64,000 nt of DNA, taken from contig NC_058166.1 of the NCBI RefSeq assembly GCF_020080835.1, forward strand, positions 6,892,000 to 6,955,999, read 5' to 3'. The DNA is from Cotesia glomerata (Eukaryota > Arthropoda > Insecta > Hymenoptera > Braconidae). Below, one piece after another: positions 46,263 through 58,308 of the stretch (position 1 is its first letter; every line of letters begins with the position of its first letter). Below the pieces are notes generated by a model that was given only the letters and a program-made list of their open reading frames with translations, had not been told where the DNA came from and did not search any database. A program made the translations under genes and the position numbers.

Positions 46263-46423
46263 CTGCAGCAAAAGAGAAATAAAATATTAAATTATAAGAA
46301 ATGTTATTAGATTTATTTATTTATTTAATACTCTATCCGAATCAAATTCGGAACTTCAGAAGCTGAGCCAAAGAATGAGGAAGAAGAGTCCAGATAGACA
46401 GTGCAATTACAAATAACCAAAAT

Positions 46424-46811
46424 GAAGCAAATTATTGAAGTCTTATTTGTAATTATTAATTGAATGTAGCAGGGGATGGCACAGTATTAAAGTTTTTTTT
46501 TGTAAAAGCTGTACTTTAGAAAATAAATAATAGTATTAAAATATCAACTAACAAGTACTGGGCTGTCACAAAATAATGACAATTGTTATAAGTTATGTAA
46601 GGTTGATACTTAAAAAATTTACTCACGGTGTTCAATTATTGTTTAAATTCGCAAATATTACTTCAATATGTTAAATCTGCTATAGATGTATTATATTATA
46701 ATCTTTCGAATGGATATAAAAAAATATGGGGTCAAGTTGAAATCATTTGACACCCAAACTACCTTAATCGACAATAAGATTTCAGGTAAAAAAGTAATGA
46801 TTTTAACTCAC
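46424..46811. other. Sequence between arm B and the MULE remnant, no gene seen
   Basis: AT-rich sequence with no recognisable repeat or exon. It may be the 3' flank of the minus-strand MULE-like transposase, which has a donor at 46811/46810 and whose next exon is not evident here. Confidence 0.4.
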
Positions 46812-47624
46812 CCAAGAAGGACCACGTATCAGGCTCGACCCCACTCATGTTTTTCAGGCGATTGTAATGGATTTTAGTGCAATTTGACAAGGAATCTACA
46901 TCATTGTGAAATGACATATTACTCGGGCCTACTTTGTTGATCCATTGTGACAAGTAGTACATCAAAAATAGTTCAAACGTTTGAAACATTTTTTCGCTTA
47001 AATTTTGAACCACTTGTACAAAAGCTTTTACAATTTGTTGCGGAGGCAACAAAGCAAGCAGCAAAATTTTCGTAAAGATGCGAACTTCATAGACTGCGTT
47101 TCTTGCGCGTAGATCGATTGTCTCCATTGCATTGTTATACAACAACTGAAACAAATAAAAATAATTATTATCATAAATCAGTTTAAGGTAGATGGTCATA
47201 AATGCAAAATTTTAAGTTTTCGGAATTTGAAATATAGATAATAGAATATGCATCACATATACTGTTGAAATTTGAAATTAATTGACCACACCAGAAATGA
47301 CATAATTGTACAGTTAAATAAAAATAATCATTAGTAAAAGCGAATAACTATATGTCCCGAGTGAACTACATAAATGAGAAAAAATCATGATTACTAAGTT
47401 AAAAACTAGAAACTTAAACTCACATGACTGTATGCATCAAACGTTCCTTTTAGTCTTGTCGCTGGATAGCGCCATTGCAACGCTGTAAATAATTTATTAT
47501 GAAAATCATAATAAATTTTTTCTGGTTGAACGTCACCCAACACCTCTGACAAACCATTTCTCACAAGCTTGCTGTAATCTTCAAGGGAATCTTTATTCAA
47601 AGCTGTCCATGCGGCGGGAAAAGA
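46812..47624 (-). pseudogene. MULE-type transposase fragment, two exons
   Basis: Exons on the minus strand are 47624-47424 and 47145-46812. The first ends VQPEKIYYDFHNKLFTALQW, then RYPATRLKGTFDAYSH. The second has LLALLPPQQIVKAFVQVVQN, then MYYLSQWINKVGPSN. The order of P-x2-I-xYDF-x2-KL, a basic R(L/I)xG block and LLPPQQI...QWINKVGP matches the C-terminal half of Mutator-like transposases of insects. The usual FHYxQ metal/zinc motif is degenerate (TFDAYSH). The upstream catalytic part is not visible. An inverted partial copy lies at 50467-51098. Confidence 0.6.
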
Positions 47625-47729
47625 CTGAAAAATAAAATAATCCATAATAATTTGTAATTGATAATTGTAATTATATAAAAAAAAAAAAAAATTAACTTGA
47701 ATCAAGCGAAAAATTCGTTAATCAAGTAA

Positions 47730-49311
47730 CCCTGGCGGTTTCATGCTTACGGTAAATCCGCGGTGACTCCATAGTGAAAAGATGGTCGATTCACGGTCGT
47801 TTCACGTGACGGCTATTTCACTATCTAGTTAGGGTTGTAGTACGGTGAAATCACTGTCGAAAAACAGTATATTCGTTCTGTTGCATCACTAACTACGGAT
47901 GGTAAATAAATGTTGACTTATCAGCAGTTCTATGGTGAAAAGACCGTTCCTAATTCGTGGAACTTTAGCATTTCTGTTGTCAGTATGGCATGCTTCTACT
48001 GCGGAAAAATGATTTTTTCAAAGTGAACACCTCATAAACTCATAGTGATATCACTGTGGACCTACTACGGTTCGACGATCGTTCGACCGTCAACTCACGG
48101 TGAAATAACCTTTTTTTTACCGTATATACTCGTTCGTTTTCTTCCGGACAAATGATGTAAATGCTGTTCAATTATTATTTTATAAACAGTGCTGAACTCT
48201 ATTGATATTTCACATTAAATTTAGTTATTTGTAGTTAATTTTCAGAATAAAAAAATTTTTTAAATAAACGCTTTAAAAAATTTCATTTACAAATTAATAT
48301 TTTTTCGCTCGATTAAAAAAAATAACCCGTCACTTATCACGGTGATAATAAATTCAAAAGAATCCATGTATATCATCAATGCAAGGTCACAGTTTATTTC
48401 AAATAACTGTTCAGAAATATATTTAAAAAATGTCAGCGTTAAAAGCTGAAACAAGATAATAACTTATAGAGTGAGGAAAAAAATATTTATTTTTTAACAC
48501 TATTCGACAGTTAATAAATTTAATAATTACATCAATATTTATATGACAAACACAAATGAAGGAAAGCTTATGAAATAAAAAATTTTAATTATATGTTTTT
48601 TTACAGAATCAGTATATTTCAAGATACCATGAAAAACGTCCTTAATTATAATGGTATAAATATAAAAGAAAATTTCATTAACTTTTAATTAAAAACTACC
48701 TGCTCCTGTCTAAAAATATTCATTCAAACTCACTACCATTTAGTAGACAGTCCCATGGCTAAGCGGTACAACGCTTGTCATGCTTGCTTGAGACTGGTGA
48801 AGCGTGGGTTCGAGTCCCGGTGTGAGCTGAAATTTAATTTTCAGTGAACATCAGTGCTCATAACTCACGCCAGGCTGTACAGGCTTAGTAGTGTATCAAT
48901 GAGTTAGAAATTAATAAGTTAAAAAAAAAATCCGTAAATACTACTTAAAATTATTATTGTCCTAAAAATACTAAATTTTTCATTTTGGAAAATTTTAGCA
49001 TTTTCAAATGGGATTTTTTATGAGTAGGTTATTCAAAGGCGGTCAAAGGAGCGTTATTCGACAAAGGAAGGAACATGAAACGACGGTAAATCGACAGTGG
49101 CACGACGATGAAACGACAGCAAAACGACGGTGAAACGACAGTGAAACGACGGTGAAACGACTTTGGATTCACTCCTATTTTACTGTGTAACAACAGTACT
49201 TTGACTGTCAAATAACTATTATACATTTATGAACTTTTTACTATAGTTTCACTCCATAGTTGCCATATAAAAATGTCATTTGAACCATTTTACCAAGGTC
49301 TAATAATCTGA
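47730..49311. mobile_element. Second CCCTGGCGG-ended element, cut by the assembly gap
   Basis: Starts CCCTGGCGGTTTCATGC, equivalent to the right end of 40809-42500 in inverse orientation. It follows that element throughout, including the nested tRNA-derived SINE at 48741-48930. The sequence enters the gap about 160 bp before the expected end, so the terminus and duplication cannot be read. The two copies differ by scattered substitutions and small indels. Confidence 0.85.
48741..48930 (+). repeat. tRNA-derived SINE, better-preserved copy
   Basis: A box TGGCTAAGCGG (48756-48766), B box GGTTCGAGTCC (48807-48817) and an A-rich tail near 48920. The head folds only partly as a tRNA, and a long stem ACGCTT...AAGCGT replaces the anticodon arm. 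It is nested in the CCCTGGCGG element, so it was carried into both copies. Confidence 0.6.
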
Positions 49312-49411
49312 NNNNNNNNNNNNNNNNNNNNNNNNNNNNNNNNNNNNNNNNNNNNNNNNNNNNNNNNNNNNNNNNNNNNNNNNNNNNNNNNNNNNNNNNN
49401 NNNNNNNNNNN
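49312..49411. other. Assembly gap (100 N)
   Basis: Exactly 100 N. By comparison with the other copy it should contain at least the last ~160 bp of the CCCTGGCGG element plus the C-terminal coding part of the minus-strand gene that begins at 50014. Confidence 0.95.
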
Positions 49412-50014
49412 ATGATCATCTAGGCAAGCAATGTCAACAGGATGCATTTTACGGAGATCAGCCAGTTGATAAAATATTTGCACTGATTTTCCATAAGATG
49501 GTTCAACTCCCCAATAGTCCATAAACCAATGCTTGAGTTGTTGTGCATTTTGAAATGCACATGCGAACCTCCCTCTTTTAGAATGAAACTCACGAATCGG
49601 ACACCTCACTTTTGCAAAATCTTCCACATTGTCAGGTGAATAAAATCTCATGTGTTCAATATCAATGATTGGAACAGCATTATCAATTAGATGTTGCAGC
49701 CACTTGTATTTTTGAGATCCAAGAACGTAAAAATAGCGAGCATTTTGCACCCAAACCTTGAGTTTTTGTTCGAAAAATTCATAAGGTGATGCACCACAAT
49801 CCCACAAAATACCATGTTTATTTCCGTCTTGATCTTGATTTTCACGCATGATCAATGCATTGATGTATTTTTCAGGTGGTCGAAACACATAATGCTCGCA
49901 ATCGTAGACGTTGTAAGTCAAGGATTCATTACGAACTAGTATTACACATATTTCTTTAACAACGAACACACCATCTGGTATAATGAAACCATTAAAATCG
50001 ATTATGTATTCCAT
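49412..50014 (-). CDS. DEDD-exonuclease-like transposon protein, C-terminus in gap
   Basis: About 200 codons are visible, starting MEYIIDFNGFIIPDGVFVVK at 50014. They continue through HGILWDCGASPYEFFEQKLK, YFYVLGSQKYKWLQHLIDNA and RFACAFQNAQQLKHWFMDYW into the gap. The pattern of an N-terminal D-x2-GF strand, W-D-x-G, a (Y/V)xLGxxKxxWLQ block and a terminal Asn-Ala-x2-LKxW resembles uncharacterised transposon-associated proteins common in insects, with an RNase H/DEDD-like layout. Function is inferred. It may belong to the MULE-like element downstream on the same strand. Confidence 0.5.
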
Positions 50015-50149
50015 TGTGCTAGTATTTAAAGCTCACAAGAACAATCAGAATAGACTGAACAGAAAGATGTAAAATCATGAGTTAATTATTTGATGATCCA
50101 CACTTTACATAACTTAAAACAAGAAAATTTAACCGTCAAGATATGAAAA

Positions 50150-50466
50150 AGGGGTAAGTGATCATACTATACCCAAAAAATAGAAGCGTAATTGCGACTG
50201 CAAAATAGCAATAAAGGGCTGAGGCGGAGTCGGCCAGAAATGGCGGACTTACGTCGGCCCGAAATGGCTGACTTACCCCCCCCCCCAACACCGAAAGTCG
50301 ACAAAAAATACCGGCAACGCATCGACCGACGGTAAATTACCGACCGTTGGTAAAGCAGATACCTACCGAAAATCGCAAATATCACTTACCACCTGTCGGT
50401 AAATAGTTCGGATCAGAACCCACAATCTGTTTTACCGAGGGGGTAAAGTCCCCCTGTTCATCTACT
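50150..50466. other. GC-rich intergenic repeat with C10 run
   Basis: Contains two related lines (GGCCAGAAATGGCGGACTTAC and GGCCCGAAATGGCTGACTTAC, read across 50230-50275), a run of ten C at 50276-50285, and several GGTAA / TTACC motifs with dyad symmetry. It is non-coding, probably part of another non-autonomous element. Boundaries are not determined. Confidence 0.35.
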
Positions 50467-51098
50467 GATTCCCTTGAAGATTACAGCAAGCTTGTGAGAA
50501 ATGGTTTGTCAGAGGTGTTGGGTGACGTTCAACCAGAAAAAATTTATTATGATTTTCATAATAAATTATTTACAGCGTTGCAATGGCGCTATCCAGCGAC
50601 AAGACTAAAAGGAACGTTTGATGCATACAGTCATGTGAGTTTAAGTTGCTAGTTTTTAACTTAGTAATCATGATTTTTTCTCATTTATGTAGTTCACTCG
50701 GGACATATAGTTATTCGCTTTTACTAATGATTATTTTTATTTAACTGTACAATTATGTCATTTCTGGTGTGGTCAATTAATTTCAAATTTCAACAGTATA
50801 TATGATGCATATTCTATTATCTATATTTCAAATTCCGAAAACTCAAAATTTTGCATTTATGACCATCTACCTTAAACTGATTTATGATAATAATTATTTT
50901 TATTTGTTTCAGTTGTTGTATAACAATGCAATGGAGACAATCGATCTACGTGCAAGAAACGCAGTCTATGAAGTTCGCATCTTTACGAAAATTTTGCTGC
51001 TTGCTTTGTTGCCTCCGCAACAAATTGTAAAAGCTTTTGTACAAGTGGTTCAAAATTTAAGCGAACAAATGTTTCAAACGTTTGAACTATTTTTGATG
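50467..51098 (+). pseudogene. Inverted partial copy of the MULE-type transposase
   Basis: Matches the two exons of 46812-47624 in inverse orientation, including the intron. It starts inside the first exon at GATTCCCTTGAAGATTAC and ends within the second at FELFLM (about 51098). After that the sequence changes to AT repeat. Truncated at both ends. Confidence 0.75.
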
Positions 51099-51500
51099 TC
51101 CCGTATGAAAAAACAATATATGGTTAAAATATATGGAAAAATATATTGTTGCAACTAAAATATATATGATAAAATATATTTTTTATTGTAAATAATCATA
51201 TAAAGATTTTAGCCGATTTTATATATAATTTTATAAAGTCATGCAATGTATGTGTCCCATATATGTCTGGTATATGCTTTTAATAATTGGCTATGTACCT
51301 AAAAGCATGTATCTACATTAAAATATACCATTATATACCGTGATATATTCTAACAATATATTGTTTTTTATACTGAAAAAATATATTATTTATATAAAGT
51401 TAGATATATCGTAGGATATAAGATATATCATATATGATGCTATATATTCCATTTACTTATATTTGAAAATATATTTCTTTTAAATATGTGACAACATAAT
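51099..51500. repeat. ATATAT-rich repeat similar to 272-1482
   Basis: Runs of AAAATATATGGAAAAATATA and related motifs with local dyad symmetry; no coding. From 51500 to 51967 I see only AT-rich sequence. Confidence 0.5.
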
Positions 51501-53039
51501 AAACTGTATAAAATTTGTTGACTTTCTGTCTGTAAAATTGAAAATATCAAAATAGATTTAGAGTATGTTTTCTTAAATTTAATTTCTTAAAATTAACCCT
51601 CCATTAGCTCTCAGCATTCTAAGTAGTATTGAAAATTATTTAAACTATTTTTACACCTGTGCTTGTACGTCACGACAGAATGTGGAAAAGAATTAAAATT
51701 TATTAAGCAAAAATATTTTTGGCCATTTTTTACGGTTGAAAAATAGTAAAAATATGATAAATGAATTGCACTGACCATCTTTGTTAACCGTTTGTCTAAT
51801 TTTCTTGATAGTTTTACTAAAAGAAATTAGTTCTATACTGAAGACTTGAAAACAGCAAAATTTCAAATGACCTGTAACGATACTTTATTTTTATTTTTTC
51901 GATAATTAACGATATAAACGAACTTTTATTTAATTTTTTAAGGTAAGTATTATTATTAAAGTAGTTAAATGGCTAATAGTAGAGGAGACCGTGGGAGATC
52001 AACCTTCACCGATCTGATAACCAGATGAGACATATTTTTTATCGAATATAATTTATAAACAAATATGCCTATAATTACTTGCCTATCTGAAAGTGCTCAT
52101 GGCTATTTTTAATTAAATTAACTTTAATCGATTTTTTTTTATCACTTTCATTCTTTTGATAACCAAATGAATTTTATTTCACTGTTAGTTTTTAACACAC
52201 AGAATATGCCTCAGTAGGCTTGCCTACTCATTTTTGTGTATAGCTACCTGGCAAGCCAATGTGAACAGGTAAGTCAATATAGGTGACTCCATCGTTCTGC
52301 TAACTTATCGAAAGTTATATCAAATTTTAGATTATTTTATTACAAAATCAGTCATATAGACTTGCCTGCAAAAAATCATACTTAAAGCACTATTGCCTAG
52401 CTAAAAACTTTTAGAGTTTTAGCCATCTGATAGGTGCGAGAGAGAAAGTAGAGCGTCCGAAGTCTATGTGGTAGAACAGGACACAACATAGCAGCTGCAA
52501 GCTACCTGACCGTTGAATGTATCCGAGTGCGCATGCTCGTGTACATGTGAGTGACAGAACAGCATTTATTTACACTTGTCATTAATTTTGAACTCCAATT
52601 TATTATAACTAATTTCGATTACAATTTTTATATTATTTCACACTATACGTACTTACAGCTATGCAAAACTCAAAAATAAATAAGTTGATATATTAATATT
52701 TTATTATATTAATATATTAATAAATAAATAAAAAAAAACTAATTCAACAAAACTTTTTATCATTTTAAAGCTAAATTGTAAAATTAAAAAATTATAAAAA
52801 AATCTATATTTTTTATTAAAGATTAAACAGAGAATAATTTATTTATTATTTTAAATGAAAGAAATGCCGTAAAGCGGGAAAGAATAACTGTTACTTTTAA
52901 AATATTAGTATAAAAAATAAAAAAAATCAATCTATATAGAAAAAAAAATTTAATACATTTATGTTGTTAGAACATGTACCTGAAGATCCGATCGTTTTTT
53001 TATGAACGAAAATAAAAAAAAAATTTTTTTTGCTTTTGA

Positions 53040-54716
53040 AACCGAAAATAATTTTTCGGCTCCAAAAAAATACAAATAGCCCTAAAAATGATATATTGAC
53101 CCCTCTAAAAAGCAAAACTACCCTCACAGCCACCCCGAAGACTTCAGAATTTTTTTCAAAACTTCTAAAAAAATCCTTGCGAGGGTCCTTGGAGGCTGCC
53201 GATTTTTTAGAGCACTTCTAGTACCCCCCTACATAATACAAAAAATCATTAGGCCGCTAACACCTCCGGAACTACCCTTCCAGCCACCCTAAAGACTCAT
53301 AAATTGAAAAAAAATGTAGAAAAAATCCTTTCAAGGGTCCTTGGAGGCTGCCGATTTTTTAGAGTACTCCTAGTATTCCCCCACAATATATAAAAAATAA
53401 TCAGGCCGCTAACACCCCCGGAACTACCCTTCCAGCCACCCTAAAGACTTATGAATTTTTTTCAAAAATTAAAAAAAAATCCTTTCAAGGGTCCTTGGAG
53501 GCTGCCGCTTTTTTAGAGTACCCCTAGTACCCCCCCCCACATAATACAAAAAATTATCAGGCCGCTAACACCCCAGGAACTACCCCTCCAGCCACCCTGA
53601 AGACTAAGGAATTTTTTTCAAAAATTCGAAAAAAATCTTTTCAAGGATCCTTGGAGGCTGCCGATTTTTCAGAGTACCCCTAGTACCCCCCCACATAATA
53701 CAAAAAATAATCAGGCTGCTAACACCCCCGGAACTCCCCCTACAGCGACCCCGAAGACTTAGGAATTTTTTTCAAAAATTCCGAAAAAATCCTTCCAAGG
53801 GTCCTTGGAGGCTGCCGATTTTTTAGAGCACTCCTAGTACCCCTCCACATAATACAAAAAATCATCAGGCCGCTAACATCCCCGGAACTAGCCCTCCAGC
53901 CACCCCGAAGACTTATGAATTTTTTTCAAAAATTAAAAGAAAATCTTTTCAAGGGTCCTTGGAGGCTGCCGATTCTTTAGAGCACTTCTAGTACCCCCCT
54001 ACATAATACAAAAAATCATTAGGCCGCTAACACCCCCAGAACTACCCTTCCAGCCACCCTAAAGACTTATGAATTTTTTTCAAAAATTAAAAAAAAATCC
54101 TTTCAAGGGTCCTTGGAGGCTGCCGATTTTTCAGAGCACTCCTAGTACCCCCCCACAATATATAAAAAATAATCAGGCTGCTCTAAAAAATCGGCAGCCT
54201 CCAAGGACCCTTGAAAGGATTTTTTCTACATTTTTTTTCAATTCATAAGTCTTTAGGGTGGCTGGAAGGGTAGTTCTGGGGGTGTTAGCGGCCTGATTAT
54301 TTTTTATATATTGTGGGGGGATACTAGGAGTACTCTAAAAAATCGGCAGCCTCCAAGGACCCTTGAAAGGATTTTTTCTACATTTTTTTTCAATTTATGG
54401 GTCTTTAGGATGGCTGGAAGGGTAGTTCCGGAGGTGTTAGCGGCCTAATGATTTTTTGTATTATGTAGGGGGGTACTAGAAGTGCTCTAAAAAATCGGCA
54501 GCCTCCAAGGACCCTCGCAAGGATTTTTTTAGAAGTTTTGAAAAAAATTCTGAAGTCTTTGGGGTGGCTGTGAGGGTAGCTTTGCTTTTTAGAGGGGTCA
54601 ATATATCATTTTTAGGGCTATTTGTATTTTTTTGGAGCCGAAAAACTATTTTCAGTTTCAAAAGCAAAAAAAATTTTTTTTTTATTTTCGTTCATAAAAA
54701 AACGATCGGATCTTCA
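53040..54716. repeat. Tandem ~150-bp units, palindromically arranged
   Basis: Units contain GGGTCCTTGGAGGCTGCCGA, AGTACCCCCC, then AGGCCGCTAACACC and CCAGCCACCCTAAAGAC. About seven run forward (53100-54180); three run in reverse (54183-54560). Outside, at 52983-53100 and 54600-54716, lies a matching inverted block (GAAGATCCGATCGTTTTTTT). Open frames here are repeat-derived shadows. Confidence 0.8.
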
Positions 54717-55799
54717 GGTACATGTTAGAACCATTTATTACAAAGTATAAAAAATACATAAAAAAATGAAATTCAAATATTTATTTAGCACGTGTTGTCA
54801 CTAATAAATGATTTTCGACTATACACGAGCATGCGCACTCGGATACATTCAACGGTCAGGTAGCTTGCAGCTGCTATGTTGTGTCCTGTTCTACCACATC
54901 CCTCGCGACCCTATGGTCACTCTGGAATCACTCTGGAACCAGCGTCAGAGTGGAAACAGTTTGAAAATATATTGGTTCCAGTATGTTTCCAGAATGGGTT
55001 TGTGCGCTGCTTTCAGAGAGGTTTCAAAGTAAACCCAGAATGTTTGCAATGTTTTTCCAAGATAGAAATTAAATGGTTCCGAAATGGATTTTAAATGGAA
55101 TCAAAGTGTTTTCAGAGTGTAATAAGAAAAATTTCGCAGCGGATCCAAAATTGTTTTAAAGTGGTTTGACTATTGATTTCAAGTAAATCACATTGGATGC
55201 AGTAGTGGGTCCACAATAGAATCAAAGTAGAACTAGAGTTTCTATAATGCATATATATTCAGCAATAAAATTTTCGTTTTAATTATTATTCAGGAAGTTT
55301 ATAAGTTGATAAAATATTATTTAATTATTATAATTGTATTTTGAATTTTATCTAAGCATATGTCATGATTTATTTACCATTCTTCGTTATAAGAATGGCA
55401 AAGAATACGTTTGAATCAATCGGAAATAAATCGGAATTAAGTCTAATATAATTAATGATCGGTTATGAAATCATTAGTTATCGCTATTTTTGTCGTTATA
55501 TTTACAACAACCGATCCGTATAATTGCAACAGATTGGAAATTTTGTATTATTCTAAAAAATCACGATGTAAAGAAATTACTATAAATGTGACAAATAAAT
55601 ATATTATTTATTGTTATGAGATCATCTAAATCCAAAAAATTCAACTAGCATGAACGCTTCATGCATTGTAGTAGTAAATTAATTACCGGAATTTTTTAAA
55701 TTTGCCTAACAAAAAAAAGTTTGCGCGCCAAATTGATGAAAAATTCAATTTCAAAGTAAAAGATTTTTTGATAACATTTTTCTTAAGAAACGATACTTG

Positions 55800-55975
55800 A
55801 AATAAAGCCCTAAAAGTTATAAAAGATGTTGTAAAAAAAATTAGGAAAACGGTTGACCCTGAAGGCCATCCCTGCAACTTCCCGCTACTTTGGTAATAAA
55901 GCGCTCAAAATTGCACTTATTACGTTTTTGAGCTCTTCGAGCTCAAAAATATAATTTTCGTGTAGTTTTTTAATT
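55800..55975. repeat. Fragment of the AACTTCCCGCT dispersed repeat
   Basis: GGTTGACCCTGAAGGCCATC, then CAACTTCCCGCT and TTTTTGAGCTCTTCGAGCTC match 61833-61940. It is truncated on the right after TGTAGTTTTTTA. It lies inside the 54900-58534 element. Confidence 0.7.
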
Positions 55976-56135
55976 AGATATGATCATACCTGGCTGTTCG
56001 CCGGGTGAAGCATAGGCGAAGCATGCGGGTCAAGCATTATTACCATAATCCCAAACAGGATTATCCATTAAACTCCATTTATTATCATATATAAGTTATA
56101 TATAATCAGATCTGATAATATATAGGTCTATATAT

Positions 56136-57390
56136 AATTCCAAAATTCTCAAATAATTTTAATAATACATGAATAAAGAACTAAAAATTACATTCCATGA
56201 TAAATTAATAAAGCATACACAAAAGATTTTTTCATTTGTCATAATATTGCATGAAGAAGAATAATAATATCAATTCCATATTGTATTTAAAAAATAAAAA
56301 AAAAAATTTCTTTTTGTAAATTTTAAGCCGGATAAAACACGGTAACCGATTGGTTACGACAACAGTAATTTTTTTTTTGTTTCTTAAAAATGTAGAGTAA
56401 TTCGAAAAATATGTAAAATTTATTTATTTTCATTTAATAAATAAAAAAATTGATTTTTTAAATAAAAAATTCTAAAATATCAATTTCTCAATTAAAAAAA
56501 ATTTTGTGAGAAATTGAAAAGTACATAATTAATTGAAGAGTTTTAGAGCAACTTAGAAGATTTTTTTTTATAAATTCATAAATTTTACCATTTTTATAAT
56601 TTATACCGTAAATCTGCCTTTAAATATATTAAATAGAAAAAATTAAAAATGTCGCATTACAGATACCATAAAAGGGCGTATAATAAAAATTTTTTTTTTG
56701 GGAATCAATTTATTTTTACCTGAAACGTCGAGAAATGCAAAAAAAAAATTTTTTTCCAAACTAAAAATTTTATTGGACAGAAAAAAAATTGAATTTTTAT
56801 TATACGTCCTTATGGTTCCTGGGTGCCATATATGGGCGTTTAATTTTTATACGTCCTTATTGCATCTGTAACGCGACATTTTTAATTTTTTTTATTAATA
56901 TATTTAATGGCAGATTTACGGCATAAATTATAAAAATGGTAAAATGTATGAATTAAAAAAAAAATCTTCAAAGTTGCTCCAAAACTCTTCAATTAATTAT
57001 GTACTTTTCAATTTTTTGACAAAATTTTTTTTAATTGAGAAATTAATATTTTAGAATTTTTTATTTAAAAAATTAATTTTTTTATTAATTAAATAAAAAT
57101 AAATAAATTTTACATATTTTTCAAATTCTCTACATTTTCAAGAAACGTAAAAAAAAAATTACTGTTGTAGAGCTAATCGGTTACCGTGTTTTATCCGGTT
57201 TAAAATTTACAAAAAGTAAATTTTTTTTTTTATTTTTCAAATACAATATGGAATTGATATTATTATTCTTTTTCATGCAATATTATGCCAAATGAAAAAA
57301 TCTTTTGTGTATGATTTATAAATTTATCATGAAATGTAATTTTCAGTTATTTATTCATGTATTATTAAAATTATTTGAGAATTTTGGAAA
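56136..57390. repeat. ~1.25-kb foldback palindrome
   Basis: The left arm (from CCAAAATTCTCAAATAATTT) and right arm (to AAATTATTTGAGAATTTTGG) are imperfect inverse copies. Inner landmarks are CAATTCCATATTGTATTT / AAATACAATATGGAATTG and GGATAAAACACGGTAACCGA / TCGGTTACCGTGTTTTATCC. The centre is near 56815. No coding sequence. Confidence 0.8.
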
Positions 57391-58040
57391 AAATTAAAAA
57401 TATTCAATGAAATATTTATAAATCTGACAACATATTAATTAGTTACAAATAAAAGACATTACCATGGAGCAATCACATGTTCCGCACTGTCGAAACTAGT
57501 ATTAAAAGTCTTCGATAGATGGCGTATGGCCGCAGAATTGTTCCCTTTCTAGATACTTGACTTTGAAGTGTTAAGTTAAAAAAAGAGTAGAATTTTTGTA
57601 CTCTAATACAGAGAGTATCTGTTTTTGAATAAAGTTGTACAAACAACTAAAATGAATGTTGTATCAACTTTATTATAAATATAACTTTATTTATCACTTT
57701 TACTTAGGCTTCAGGTTTGTCCACATCTTGGTATGGCCATATCAACCCTGATCAAGTCTGATATTGCCAATTTTATATTGGGCCTGCTCAGAGTATTTTT
57801 TTCACGGGATATAATTAGATATGATTAGATCTGGCCATTTTTTGGATCATATATGGACGATTATGCATGATTATATATAATTAGACAAAATCTTTTTTCA
57901 TCGGGAATGCTATGCATAATTCAAGAAAACACATTGTATCCATTCAAGAAAAAGTATAAATTCAGTCTGGCCCCACTCTGTAAACACTTTGAAACATATT
58001 TAAAACCAGTCGAGAAATATTTTGGTACCGTTCTGTAATG

Positions 58041-58308
58041 CACTGATAGAAGGATTTATTTGTATTAAAAAAGATTTGTTAATAGTTAAATCATTTATTA
58101 GAGACCACTTTTTAGTATTAAACAAATATTTCTTAGTATTTAAAATGATTTGTTTGTATTTAAAAAATCGAATATTCATTTATTAAATATTAATAAATCT
58201 TTTTAAATACTAAGAAATATTTTTTAAGGACTAAAAAATGGTCTCTAATAAATGATTTGTTAAATATTAACAAATATTTTTAACTATAAACAAATCCTTT
58301 TATCAGTG
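58041..58308. mobile_element. CACTGATA-ended MITE
   Basis: The ends are CACTGATAGAAGGATTTATT and its near inverse, ending AAATCCTTTTATCAGTG, flanked by TG on both sides. The interior repeats TTTGTTAATA / TTATTAAC motifs. Non-coding. Confidence 0.65.

Larger units (their letters stand above)
40069..46423 (-). repeat. Arm B of the 4.66-kb inverted duplication
   Basis: Inverted copy of 32731-37394, interrupted by the 1692-bp element at 40809-42500. It includes the transposase gene (plus strand here), one ~670-bp inverted end (44820-45495) and the two RING-gene exons. It lacks the other inverted end, stopping close to where that end would begin. One copy of the transposon is therefore complete (A) and the other incomplete (B). 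Confidence 0.9.

Noticed and set aside
53030..54667. Paired 63-codon frames at 53030 and 54476
   Set aside because: Near-identical because they lie in inverted copies of the same repeat; no motif or gene context.
57790..57910. Further CCC...GGG elements ending TTTTTTTCACGGG and TTTTTTCATCGGG
   Set aside because: Only right-end-like sequences are visible; no matching left ends were found, so no element can be defined.
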